Source: Gammaproteobacteria bacterium (lineage in GTDB: Bacteria > Pseudomonadota > Gammaproteobacteria > UBA6429). From it: a stretch of 9,039 nucleotides of DNA. Position numbers and translations under genes: made by a program. The notes under the pieces are model-generated. The model saw only the letters and a list, made by a program, of their open reading frames with translations, had not been told where the DNA came from and ran no database searches. Positions 1 through 9,039 of the stretch are shown in pieces. Each line of letters opens with the position of its first letter. Position 1 is the first letter of the stretch. Location of the stretch: NCBI GenBank assembly GCA_003232015.1, contig QIKU01000270.1:1-9039 (forward strand), read 5' to 3'.

Positions 1-32
1 CTTCGGGACTGCCGAAAGCAGCATAACAATGA

Positions 33-74
33 ACAGGAATTATCACTTATAAAAGGCAAATAACTGTCTCAGGG
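33..74 (+). other. In-frame upstream extension of the chemoreceptor without a start codon
   Basis: The chemoreceptor frame stays open upstream of the ATG at 75, back to the stops TAA (24-26) and TGA (30-32). It encodes [14 protein letters not shown], which joins to [13 protein letters not shown]. This pattern resembles the segment that follows the first membrane helix in related receptors, where a Gln-Ile or Gln-Val comes shortly before a Ser-Arg-Met-type stretch. It suggests that coding once continued upstream and was broken near 24-33. The other two frames enter from the left edge and stop at 50-52 and 61-63, and neither shows a hydrophobic helix in the few bases available. This is an inference from family resemblance only. 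Confidence 0.4.
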
Positions 75-2204
75 ATGGGGTCCACTTCACTGTCCAATAG
101 CCGTATGACTATCACCGCAATGACTGAGTTTAAACGCTCTTATGATTTTGTTGATGAAAATGCTGACATTAATAAAATGCGAAATGAGATTGCTAAATAT
201 TACAAAAATGAGTTTGGCAAAGAATACAGCAATTTAAATAATGGTAAAACTATCGACGTTATGGGTTTACTAAAACAACTGGATGGTCAGTCTATTGCCT
301 TGCAGTATCACTATATTCAAAATAACCCTAATCCGCTGGGCAATAAACACAAATTGGTTGATCCAAAGGATGGCTCCCGATACAGCAGAATCCACAGCCA
401 ATACCATCCTGCTTTTCGGCAATTTCTTGAAGAGTTTGAATATTATGATATTTTTCTGGCCGATGCTGAAACCGGTGATATTATGTATTCCGTTTTTAAA
501 GAGCTGGATTTCACAACATCGTTAATTGATGGCCCTTATGCCAAAACCGGCATTGGTGAGGCCTTTCATGCCGCCAATAAGCTAGCCGCAAACGATGTTA
601 TTTTAATAGACTTTAAACCCTACACACCCTCCTATGAAGGCGCCGCCTCCTTCATTGCTTCGCCTATCTTTGAAGGTGGTGAACGAATCGGCGTACTCAT
701 TTTTCAAATGCCAATTGGACGTATTAATGAAATTATGACCAGTGCTAAAAAGTGGAAAGAAATTGGCCTTGGGGATTCGGGTGAAACCTACCTTGTTGGC
801 AGTGACTTTAAAGCACGCAGCATGAGCCGCTTTTTAATAGAAGATAAAAAAGCCTTTCTTAATTTAATGAAACAAGTCGGCACAAATAACAACACCCTGT
901 CTTCTATGGACGCTAAAGACAGCAATATTGGCTTACAAAAAATTGAAACACAGGGCAGCAAAGCCGCCTTAGCGGGTAAAACAGGTTTTGAAATATTTAA
1001 TGATTACCGCGACATTAGTGTCTTATCCGCCTATACACCCCTTAAAATTCCAGGGCTAAACTGGGCTTTAATGAGCGAAATTGATGAGCAAGAAGCCTTT
1101 GCACCTGTTAAAACACTGAGCAATACTATTTTAAAAGCCTCTTTAATTCTATTTGCTATCATTGCTTCTATTAGTGCCGGACTCGGATTTTTCTTTGCGA
1201 ATAATATTACACGCCCTATTATTCGCTTAAGCGATACAATGAAAAACGTTGAAGAAAATAACGATCTCACATTACGAAGCAATGTTAAATCTAAAGATGA
1301 GCTTGGCGAAATGGCCCATGCTTTTAACCGCATGCTAGAAAAATTTGAAGCCTTAATACAGCAAGTCTACAGTTCTTCTGCACAACTAGCAGCCGCGTCA
1401 GAAGAAGTTTCTGCTGTGGCTCAGGACAGCGCTCACAATGTTGAAAAACAGCGCATAGAAACGGATCAAGTCGCTACCGCTATTAATGAAATGACAGCAA
1501 CCGTTCAGGAAGTTGCGCAAAATGCACAAAATGCATCAGGGTCAGCCACAAGTGCAGACAATGAAGCGCAAAGCGGTAAAGAAATTGTTAGCCAAACAGC
1601 AGCGGCTATTCAACAACTGGCCAGCGAAGTAGAAAATGCCGCCACGGCTATTCACGCTGTTGAGCAAGATAGCGAAAATATCGGCAGTGTCATTGATGTA
1701 ATTAAAGGCATCGCCGAACAAACGAACTTGCTCGCATTAAACGCAGCTATTGAAGCCGCCCGAGCTGGTGAGCAGGGTAGAGGCTTTGCAGTGGTTGCCG
1801 ATGAAGTGCGAACCCTTGCCAGTCGCACACAGGAATCGACGACCGAAATTGAAACCATGATTGAAAAACTACAAAGTGGTTCAAAACAAGCCGTGGGTGT
1901 TATGGAGCGTGGCCAGGCTCAGGCGCAACGAGGTGCGGAGATGGCTCAGGAAGCCGCCAACTCGCTCGACACCATTGCCCGTGCAGTTGGCAGCATTAAT
2001 GAAATGAATACCCATATTGCTGCGGCTGCGGAAGAACAAAGCACCGTTTCTGAAGAAATTAATAAAAATGTAGTCAATATAAGCCAAATATCTGAACTAA
2101 CGGCAACAGGTGCAGAACAAACCACCGCTGCCAGTACCGACCTATCACGTCTCGCTAATGAGTTACAGCAGCTCGTTGGACAATTTAAAATTCAAAATAA
2201 ATAA
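75..2204 (+). CDS. Methyl-accepting chemotaxis protein, probably N-terminally incomplete
   Basis: This is a chemoreceptor that would sit in the inner membrane and control CheA through CheW. Residues 1-345 form the sensor. Around 122-220 and 230-345 they look like a double Cache domain, with [20 protein letters not shown] at 123-142, then [13 protein letters not shown] at 233-245, then a proximal end reading [18 protein letters not shown] single hydrophobic helix spans about 353-376 and is followed by HAMP, about 377-430 ([15 protein letters not shown]). The coiled-coil signalling domain runs from about 430 to 700, with the conserved hairpin tip at 545-582 ([20 protein letters not shown], then [12 protein letters not shown]). 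There is no C-terminal CheR/CheB-binding pentapeptide; the protein ends in KIQNK. Family members normally start with a first transmembrane helix and about 40-60 further residues before this point, and here they are missing. The ATG at 75 is the first standard start in the frame, but it has no usable ribosome site (AGGG touches the ATG). Alternative ATGs at 105 and 120 are no better. The ligand cannot be told. The family is certain; an intact gene is doubtful. Confidence 0.9.
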   Translation: MGSTSLSNSRMTITAMTEFKRSYDFVDENADINKMRNEIAKYYKNEFGKEYSNLNNGKTIDVMGLLKQLDGQSIALQYHYIQNNPNPLGNKHKLVDPKDGSRYSRIHSQYHPAFRQFLEEFEYYDIFLADAETGDIMYSVFKELDFTTSLIDGPYAKTGIGEAFHAANKLAANDVILIDFKPYTPSYEGAASFIASPIFEGGERIGVLIFQMPIGRINEIMTSAKKWKEIGLGDSGETYLVGSDFKARSMSRFLIEDKKAFLNLMKQVGTNNNTLSSMDAKDSNIGLQKIETQGSKAALAGKTGFEIFNDYRDISVLSAYTPLKIPGLNWALMSEIDEQEAFAPVKTLSNTILKASLILFAIIASISAGLGFFFANNITRPIIRLSDTMKNVEENNDLTLRSNVKSKDELGEMAHAFNRMLEKFEALIQQVYSSSAQLAAASEEVSAVAQDSAHNVEKQRIETDQVATAINEMTATVQEVAQNAQNASGSATSADNEAQSGKEIVSQTAAAIQQLASEVENAATAIHAVEQDSENIGSVIDVIKGIAEQTNLLALNAAIEAARAGEQGRGFAVVADEVRTLASRTQESTTEIETMIEKLQSGSKQAVGVMERGQAQAQRGAEMAQEAANSLDTIARAVGSINEMNTHIAAAAEEQSTVSEEINKNVVNISQISELTATGAEQTTAASTDLSRLANELQQLVGQFKIQNK

Positions 2205-2281
2205 TATCAGCTGTACGACAACCGAGCCCGCATAAACCGTGCAAATTAACGTTTTTGTTGCTATATCGTCAAAAATATCCA

Positions 2282-3931
2282 CTATTTCAGGGGCGGAGTG
2301 GTATCAAACAGATTATCAACAGCTTCGGCGGCAGCATCCGCATACGGGATCAGCACCTTGTCGGCTCCTGCTTTTTTTAGCTGTTCGATATTTTGGGAAA
2401 AATGGGCCGTAACCGCTATCTGCCCACGGTAACCTTGTTCCCGTAAACCATGCAACAGGGCAAGATTAATGGGCGTTTCTCGCAAGCTGCTTAAAACCCA
2501 CTGCGCCTGCTTAAGTGGCAGGGTAATAAGAAATTCCGGGTCTTCGACATCACCATAGCGCACTGTATAGCCATGCCCTTCCTGCCGGTGTATCAGTTCA
2601 GGATCAAAATCTACACCCAAAACCCTATAGCCCCGCTGCCGCAGTTCCCGCGCAATTCGGGTGCCGAATCGACCAAGGCCAAACAGGATGACATCGTATT
2701 CACTTTCTTGCGTACTCTGATCTTCTTCCCGGTACGCCCGTTTCCGCTCGAATACACCCAACCAGGGGGAAATCTTCTCATAAAGGGGGTGTGAGTAGAG
2801 GATCATATAGGTGGATGCACTAATGGTGATCAACCCCACCAGGGTAATCAGGCCCATGGTGGCAGCGTCAATATGGCCGAGGCTTAGACCTAACGCCCCC
2901 AGTATCAGGGAAAATTCGCTGATCTGCGCTACCGTCAAACCTGCCAGAAACCCGGTGCGCTTGCGGTAACCCATAGCACCCAGAATAGCCATAACAATTA
3001 ACGGGTTACCAATGAGTACGAATAACGAGAGGAGAATAGCCGGAACCACCTGTGTGCCAAGCATCGCCAGATCCAGTCCGGCACCTAAATCGATAAAGAA
3101 AAACAGCAACAAAAAATCCCGCAAACTCACCAGCCGCGCACCGATAACCTCACGGTAAGGCGTAGAGGCCAGCGATACGCCAGCAAGAAAAGCACCTACT
3201 TCTTTGCTGAAACCCAGGTGCCCGCCCGCGGCGCCCAGCGCCACCGCCCAGGCAATAGCAAACAGCACCAACAGTTCTGGCGAACGCGCCAGTTGATGCA
3301 ATAACGGTGTCAGCACATAACGCATCAGCAGGCCAATAAAAAGAATAAACAACCCGCCTTTAATCAAAACTGCAAGCGCCTCCTTACCCAGGCCAGCCGT
3401 ATCACCCGCTTCACCTAGCGCAGTCAGCCCAATCATCACCAACACCACCACGATATCCTGGACGATAAGAAAACCAATAGCGATGCGCCCGTGCAGTGCG
3501 TCCACCTCGCGTTTATCCGACAACAGCTTAACAATGATGATAGTGCTGGAAAAGGTAAGTGCCACCGCCACATAAAGAGCCGTCACCGGAGTCATTCCCA
3601 GAGCAATGGCAATAAAGTAACCAACAACGGAAGTGAAGAAGACCTGCCCCAGCCCGGTGGCCAGCGCGACTGGTCCCATGGAACGAATAATGTGTAAATC
3701 CAGCTTAAGCCCAACCACAAACAACAACAGCGCAATGCCCAGTTTCGCCAGCAGATCGACCTGATCGTTTGCCGACACCCAACCAAAAACCGATGGCCCC
3801 ACCAGAATGCCAACCGCGATAAAAGCGACGATAAGCGGCTGCCGTAACCGTACACCAATGGCACCAACAACCGCGGCCACTAATAGCAGTACCGCAATTT
3901 CAGTAAAGACGTCAGCAAAAATCGATGTCAT
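2282..3931 (-). CDS. CPA2-family cation:proton antiporter with TrkA-N domain (Kef/YbaL-like)
   Basis: This is an inner-membrane exchanger of a monovalent cation (K+ or Na+) for protons. Residues 1 to about 380 form 12-13 hydrophobic segments of the Na+/H+ exchanger fold. Family marks include LIVAFIAVGILVGPSVFGW (33-51), FSSTIIIVKLLSDKRE (127-142) and LIVQDIVVVL (155-164). In that last stretch Gln158-Asp159 matches the Kef-type 'QD' ion-site pair rather than the 'ND' or 'DD' of NhaP- or NapA-like members. A linker of about 30 residues leads to a TrkA-N/RCK nucleotide-binding domain at about 412-545, with the Rossmann motif GLGRFG (418-423) and an acidic residue at 441 ending strand 2. No TrkA-C domain follows. 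At 549 residues it is shorter than KefC (about 620). The start has GGAG only two bases before ATG and GGGGAG twelve bases before, so the ribosome site is not ideal. The gene lies 80 bases after ppsA with no terminator between them. Sampled G+C is about 53%, above its neighbours. Substrate and symbol cannot be assigned. Confidence 0.93.
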   Translation of the reverse strand: MTSIFADVFTEIAVLLLVAAVVGAIGVRLRQPLIVAFIAVGILVGPSVFGWVSANDQVDLLAKLGIALLLFVVGLKLDLHIIRSMGPVALATGLGQVFFTSVVGYFIAIALGMTPVTALYVAVALTFSSTIIIVKLLSDKREVDALHGRIAIGFLIVQDIVVVLVMIGLTALGEAGDTAGLGKEALAVLIKGGLFILFIGLLMRYVLTPLLHQLARSPELLVLFAIAWAVALGAAGGHLGFSKEVGAFLAGVSLASTPYREVIGARLVSLRDFLLLFFFIDLGAGLDLAMLGTQVVPAILLSLFVLIGNPLIVMAILGAMGYRKRTGFLAGLTVAQISEFSLILGALGLSLGHIDAATMGLITLVGLITISASTYMILYSHPLYEKISPWLGVFERKRAYREEDQSTQESEYDVILFGLGRFGTRIARELRQRGYRVLGVDFDPELIHRQEGHGYTVRYGDVEDPEFLITLPLKQAQWVLSSLRETPINLALLHGLREQGYRGQIAVTAHFSQNIEQLKKAGADKVLIPYADAAAEAVDNLFDTTPPLK

Positions 3932-4011
3932 GGCTCCGTTACACTCCCCGTAAATTAGTCATCATTGTCAGCGACTCTATGTAAGCATGCCTTTCAAACA
4001 TTCTTTCTTTT

Positions 4012-6399
4012 TTAAACTAAATTCTGCTCTGCCTTTAATACCACGTCATACATTGGCAATATCGAATCCGGGTTAAGCGAAATGCTTTCGATGCCTTGCT
4101 CTACCAGCCAGGTGGTTATTTCCGGAAAATCTGATGGCGCCTGACCACAAATACCAATGTATTTTTTCTGTTTTTTGCAAGCTTCTATTGCCATCGACAT
4201 GAGTTGTTTTACCGCCGGGTTGCGTTCATCAAAGCCTTCTAATAAACCCGAATCCCGGTCAACGCCCAAAGTGAGCTGGGTTAAGTCATTGCTGCCAATT
4301 GAAAAGCCATCAAATAGCTCTAAAAACTGATCGGCTAGCAGTGCATTAACGGGGAGTTCGCACATTAAATAAATACTCAAATTATCAATACCACGTTTAA
4401 GCCCGTTTTGCGCCATCAACTCCAACGTGCGCTTTGCTTCGTCAATACTGCGCACAAACGGGATCATCACGGACACATTGCTTAAGCCCATCACATTGCG
4501 AACTTGTTTTATTGCATCACATTCCATTGCAAAACATTCGCGAAAGTTTTTTTCCGGATAACGAGAAGCACCGCGAAAACCTATCATGGGGTTTTCTTCT
4601 TTCGGCTCAAACGCCTGGCCACCAATTAAAGAAGCATATTCATTTGATTTAAAATCACTTAAGCGAATAATAACTGGGCGCGGGTAAAAGGCGGCTGCAA
4701 TCGTACCCATACCTTCAGCCAGTTTATTCACGTAAAATGCGCGCGGATTCGGGTAGCCGTGACTCAGATACTTTATTTTTGCGCGTACCGTTGGATCCAG
4801 TGTGTCATTCCCGTCATAAGCAAGAATAGCTCGGGGATGTACTCGAATCATTGTATTAATAATAAATTCCAGCCGCGCAAGACCCACCCCTTCTGCAGGC
4901 AAAAAAGAAGCTTCAAAAGCTTTTTCCGGGTTGGCTAAATTAATCATTAATTTAGTACGCGGTTTTTTGCTGGTATTTACCTGATACTGGTTATGGCTAA
5001 AAGCCAGCTTACCTCGATAAACATAACCACTATCACCTTCGGCACACGAAACGGTGACGGTTTCACCGCTTTCGATTCGGTGGGTGGCATCATTGCAGCC
5101 AACAATGGCGGGGATACCTAACTCACGCGCAATAATGGCAGCATGGCAGGTTCGACCACCGCGGTTGGTAACAATGGCCGAAGCTATTTTCATTATCGGC
5201 TCCCAATCCGGATCGGTAATATCCGTCACCAGCACTTCGCCCGGCTGTAGTTCGTGCATAAAGGCGGCTTCTAGTATGACCCGTGCTTTACCCTGGGCAA
5301 TTTTACTGCCAATACTTTTGCCGCTGGTGAGTATTTCGCCCTGTTGTTCCAGCTTATAACTGTCGATAAGCGAACCGGTTTGCTGTGACTGCACCGTTTC
5401 AGGCCGCGCCTGTAAAATATACAGTTTGCCGTCTTCTCCATCTTTACCCCATTCAATGTCCATGGGTTTGTGCGCGCCAGCCTGCGAGCTATAATGTTGT
5501 TCAATTTTAATTGCGTAATCGGCGAGCTCTAAAATTTCATCGTCGGTTAAGCAAAACTGATTTCTGTCCGGTTGTTGCACATGAATATTGCGCGTCGAAA
5601 GACCGGCAGCATTATCACGGGCGTAAATCATCTTCAGTGCTTTATCACCAAGCTGGCGTTTAATGATAGGACGGTTACCTTTGTGCAGCGTGTTTTTATA
5701 CACATAAAATTCATCGGGGTTAACTGCACCCTGCACCACATTTTCGCCTAACCCATAGGCCGCATTAATAAAGACCACATCCCGAAAGCCAGTTTCGGTA
5801 TCGAGAGTAAACATAACACCGGCACTGCCTAAGTCGGAACGCACCATTTTCTGGATACCAATCGATAGAGCAACATCCATATGCAAAAAGCCCTGATCGA
5901 CCCGATAAGAAATAGCACGATCGGTAAACAAGGAAGCGTAAACCCGCTTGCAGGTATATATCAGGTTTTCAAAACCTTTGATATTTAAATAGCTTTCCTG
6001 CTGACCTGCAAAAGAGGCATTGGGTAAATCTTCTGCCGTTGCCGAACTTCTCACAGCCACTGCGCAGCCACCTAAACTTTTGTAGCCACTGCGAATTTCC
6101 TCGATTAAATCATCCGGCATTTTTGCGTGCATGATCCAGTCCCGAATAATCTTGCCGGTACTGGTTAGCGAGGAAATATTATGGGTGTTTAAATCTTTTA
6201 ACTGCTCGTTAATGCGTGCTTTGAGGTTGTTATAATTAAGAAAATGCCAGTAGGCTTCAGAGGTTGTCGCGAATCCCGGTGGTATCCTAATCCCAACCTG
6301 AGTGAGATTTGCAATCATTTCACCCAGTGATGCATTTTTACCGCCCACTCGATTAATATCGTTTAACCCGGTTTGTGCAAAATCAAGAATATAGGACAT
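4012..6399 (-). CDS. ppsA: Phosphoenolpyruvate synthase (pyruvate, water dikinase)
   Basis: A cytoplasmic enzyme that makes phosphoenolpyruvate from pyruvate, ATP and water, giving AMP and phosphate, for gluconeogenesis from pyruvate, lactate or similar substrates. The 795 residues match the E. coli length (792). The N-terminal ATP-grasp region (about 1-340) has GGKNASLGEM (19-28), VRSSATAEDLPNASFAGQQE (116-135) and a closing ILQARPETVQ (328-337). The central phosphohistidine domain (about 355-465) has GGRTCHAAIIARELGIP (414-430), where His419 is the expected phosphocarrier. The C-terminal PEP-binding barrel (about 480-790) has GVGLARLEFIIN (504-515), CELPVNA (680-686), IGSNDLTQLTLGVDRDSG (701-718) and GICGQAPSD (749-757), with the expected catalytic Cys751. 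All key residues are present and there is no frameshift. The ATG at 6397-6399 has GGAG five bases upstream. The gene has its own promoter and lies behind the terminator of the gyrB unit. ppsR, often next to ppsA, is not in the window. Confidence 0.97.
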   Translation of the reverse strand: MSYILDFAQTGLNDINRVGGKNASLGEMIANLTQVGIRIPPGFATTSEAYWHFLNYNNLKARINEQLKDLNTHNISSLTSTGKIIRDWIMHAKMPDDLIEEIRSGYKSLGGCAVAVRSSATAEDLPNASFAGQQESYLNIKGFENLIYTCKRVYASLFTDRAISYRVDQGFLHMDVALSIGIQKMVRSDLGSAGVMFTLDTETGFRDVVFINAAYGLGENVVQGAVNPDEFYVYKNTLHKGNRPIIKRQLGDKALKMIYARDNAAGLSTRNIHVQQPDRNQFCLTDDEILELADYAIKIEQHYSSQAGAHKPMDIEWGKDGEDGKLYILQARPETVQSQQTGSLIDSYKLEQQGEILTSGKSIGSKIAQGKARVILEAAFMHELQPGEVLVTDITDPDWEPIMKIASAIVTNRGGRTCHAAIIARELGIPAIVGCNDATHRIESGETVTVSCAEGDSGYVYRGKLAFSHNQYQVNTSKKPRTKLMINLANPEKAFEASFLPAEGVGLARLEFIINTMIRVHPRAILAYDGNDTLDPTVRAKIKYLSHGYPNPRAFYVNKLAEGMGTIAAAFYPRPVIIRLSDFKSNEYASLIGGQAFEPKEENPMIGFRGASRYPEKNFRECFAMECDAIKQVRNVMGLSNVSVMIPFVRSIDEAKRTLELMAQNGLKRGIDNLSIYLMCELPVNALLADQFLELFDGFSIGSNDLTQLTLGVDRDSGLLEGFDERNPAVKQLMSMAIEACKKQKKYIGICGQAPSDFPEITTWLVEQGIESISLNPDSILPMYDVVLKAEQNLV

Positions 6400-6404
6400 A
6401 CAGG

Positions 6405-6408
6405 CTCC
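6405..6408 (-). promoter_or_regulatory. Ribosome binding site of ppsA
   Basis: The minus strand reads GTGGAGCCTGTATG, so GGAG lies five bases before the ATG. This is good Shine-Dalgarno spacing and fixes the ppsA start, in agreement with the conserved N-terminus MSYILDF. Confidence 0.75.
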
Positions 6409-6433
6409 ACTTGTATTTTACTGTATACACATC

Positions 6434-6462
6434 ATTATAGATTAACCCGTACATCTCGCGTG
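6434..6462 (-). promoter_or_regulatory. Probable ppsA promoter with consensus -10 box
   Basis: On the minus strand a perfect TATAAT lies at 6434-6439, 34 bases before the Shine-Dalgarno of ppsA start-side sequence and within the only gap upstream of that gene. Transcription would begin near 6427 and give a leader of about 28 bases. The position expected for the -35 box with a 17-base spacer (6457-6462) reads CACGCG, a very poor match to TTGACA, and there is no TG extension. A strong -10 with a weak -35 often means the promoter needs an activator. The palindrome described separately covers exactly this -35 position. Promoter use is inferred, not shown. Confidence 0.55.
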
Positions 6463-6465
6463 TAC
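6449..6465. promoter_or_regulatory. Candidate operator over the ppsA -35 region
   Basis: GTACA, seven bases, TGTAC form a perfect 5+5 inverted repeat (GTACATCTCGCGTGTAC). It covers the -35 position of the TATAAT promoter. Because GTAC is itself self-complementary, the same bases can be read as direct repeats of TGTAC on the minus strand with a 13-base period. The size and placement suit a dimeric regulator. I recognise no named regulator's consensus: the arms point the opposite way to the TGTA-N7-TACA of HexR, and it does not resemble Cra. Confidence 0.4.
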
Positions 6466-6555
6466 ATATATGATTAAAAATGAAAATAATGCCACTCAAA
6501 CAATCATCCTTAAATTATTGTAACTATACTCCAAACTAACTAAAAAGTTACGGGC

Positions 6556-6583
6556 AAAAAAAAGCCCCGAAAATAATCAGGGC
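6556..6583 (-). terminator. Intrinsic terminator of the gyrB transcription unit
   Basis: Read on the minus strand, GCCCTGA pairs with TCGGGGC around the loop TTATTT. The stem has seven base pairs, one of them a G-T wobble. A run of eight T residues follows at once (A residues 6556-6563 on the plus strand). This is a textbook rho-independent terminator. It lies after the gyrB stop and the sorting-tail remnant, and about 115 bases before the ppsA -10 box, so it separates the two units. Read on the plus strand the hairpin is followed by CTCCTTTATT, a poor tract, so it is mainly one-directional. Confidence 0.88.
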
Positions 6584-6608
6584 CTCCTTTATTGTCATTA
6601 TTTTAAAA

Positions 6609-6701
6609 TTACGATTGTTTTCTTCTACACATAAAACCTAAGCCTGCAAGACCCAAACCAAGCAACATTATCAGTATTAACAATACCACTATAATTTGGG
6701 T
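6609..6701 (-). pseudogene. Remnant of a PEP-CTERM-type C-terminal sorting tail
   Basis: The minus strand has an open frame of 30 codons, bounded upstream by a stop at 6702-6704, that ends in LLGLGLAGLGFMCRRKQS and a stop at 6609-6611. The layout is that of a PEP-CTERM anchor: a hydrophobic helix rich in Leu and Gly with GLGLAGLGF, then a short basic tail with Arg-Arg-Lys. In intact proteins this tail is recognised and cut by an exosortase in the inner membrane, and the cargo is exported. Here there is no Pro-Glu-Pro motif, no signal peptide, no credible start codon and no room for a cargo domain between the gyrB stop and this tail. I read it as what is left of a deleted or decayed gene, with the terminator just behind it probably once belonging to that gene. 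A GlyGly-CTERM tail or a short membrane peptide starting at GTG 6687-6689 are weaker alternatives. Confidence 0.55.
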
Positions 6702-6721
6702 TTACATCTACATCACCAAGA

Positions 6722-6749
6722 TTGGGTATGAGATAATACTATTACCCAA
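6722..6749. repeat. Inverted repeat in the gyrB 3' region
   Basis: TTGGGTA (6722-6728) and TACCCAA (6743-6749) form a perfect seven-base-pair stem around a 14-base AT-rich loop. It lies about 50 bases past the gyrB stop. No T run follows on either strand, so it is not an intrinsic terminator. It could be an RNA hairpin that protects the gyrB message end, or chance. Confidence 0.45.
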
Positions 6750-6800
6750 ACGGGCTAACCCACTCGTTGTTTTTCAGCTCTATTGAATTTTAGTGACTTG

Positions 6801-9039
<2,239 letters not shown>

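Larger units (their letters stand above)
6400..6800. other. Intergenic region between gyrB and ppsA
   Basis: This 401-base gap has no complete gene on either strand. In the minus-strand direction it carries the inverted repeat, the sorting-tail remnant, the gyrB-unit terminator, then about 90 AT-rich bases (6466-6555) in which I see nothing firm, then the candidate operator, the ppsA promoter and its ribosome site. On the plus strand I see no credible open frame, so no divergent gene such as ppsR starts here. The gap is AT-rich throughout. Confidence 0.8.

Noticed and set aside
2..16. TTCGG-GACTG-CCGAA hairpin at the left edge
   Set aside because: A five-base stem with no T run, cut off from its context at the window edge. 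Too little to call a terminator or a repeat element.
11..18. GCCGAAAG as a flagellar sigma-28 -10 box (GCCGATAA) for the chemoreceptor gene
   Set aside because: It matches six of eight bases, but the matching -35 (TAAA) would fall outside the window and the match is short enough to be chance.
1031..1333. Antisense open frame inside the chemoreceptor gene, and similar ones inside the other genes
   Set aside because: They overlap strongly conserved coding sequence, show no family motifs and have no ribosome sites, so they are by-products of the real frames.
2205..2281. Bidirectional terminator between the convergent chemoreceptor and antiporter genes
   Set aside because: I found only three- or four-base stems and a short T5, with no convincing hairpin followed by a T run on either strand.
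6411..6465. HexR or Cra site upstream of ppsA
   Set aside because: HexR sites read TGTA-N7-TACA. The palindrome here has its arms reversed, and TGTATACAGTAAAATACA nearer the gene has a 10-base gap. Nothing resembles the Cra pattern.
6552..6567. GGGC-A8-GCCC as a separate hairpin
   Set aside because: The four-base stem around an A8 loop overlaps the T tract and one arm of the much better minus-strand terminator, and is best explained as part of it.

Overview
The window looks like chromosomal DNA of a gammaproteobacterium, plausibly marine or aquatic. The main pointer is GyrB. It is the long gammaproteobacterial type, with an insert after the Toprim core and a C-terminus very close to the E. 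coli protein. PpsA, a Kef-like antiporter and a methyl-accepting chemotaxis protein also fit. Sampled lines give about 41-46% G+C for most genes but about 53% for the antiporter gene. I can name no genus.

Layout, left to right. Positions 75-2204 (+) hold a methyl-accepting chemotaxis protein with a Cache-like sensor, one membrane segment, a HAMP domain and a complete signalling hairpin. Its expected first transmembrane helix is absent. Positions 2282-3931 (-) encode a CPA2-type monovalent cation:proton antiporter with a C-terminal TrkA-N (RCK) domain. It converges on the chemotaxis gene across a 77-base gap with no obvious terminator. Positions 4012-6399 (-) encode phosphoenolpyruvate synthase (ppsA), 80 bases upstream of the antiporter on the same strand and possibly cotranscribed with it. 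The 401-base gap 6400-6800 holds, in the direction of minus-strand transcription, an inverted repeat, a remnant of a C-terminal protein-sorting tail (PEP-CTERM type), a strong intrinsic terminator and the ppsA promoter with a possible operator. Positions 6801-9039 (-) are gyrB, missing roughly its first 60 residues at the right edge.

The genes do not form one pathway. gyrB is housekeeping and often lies near the replication origin, in the order dnaA-dnaN-recF-gyrB; the others would lie beyond the right edge. ppsA serves gluconeogenesis. The antiporter handles K+ or Na+ and protons under NAD(H)-type control. The chemotaxis protein would feed the CheA/CheW pathway.

I found no clearly novel multi-gene system. 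The points worth a second look are the decayed sorting-tail remnant after gyrB, the palindrome over the ppsA -35 region, the missing chemoreceptor N-terminus, and the G+C-rich antiporter gene.
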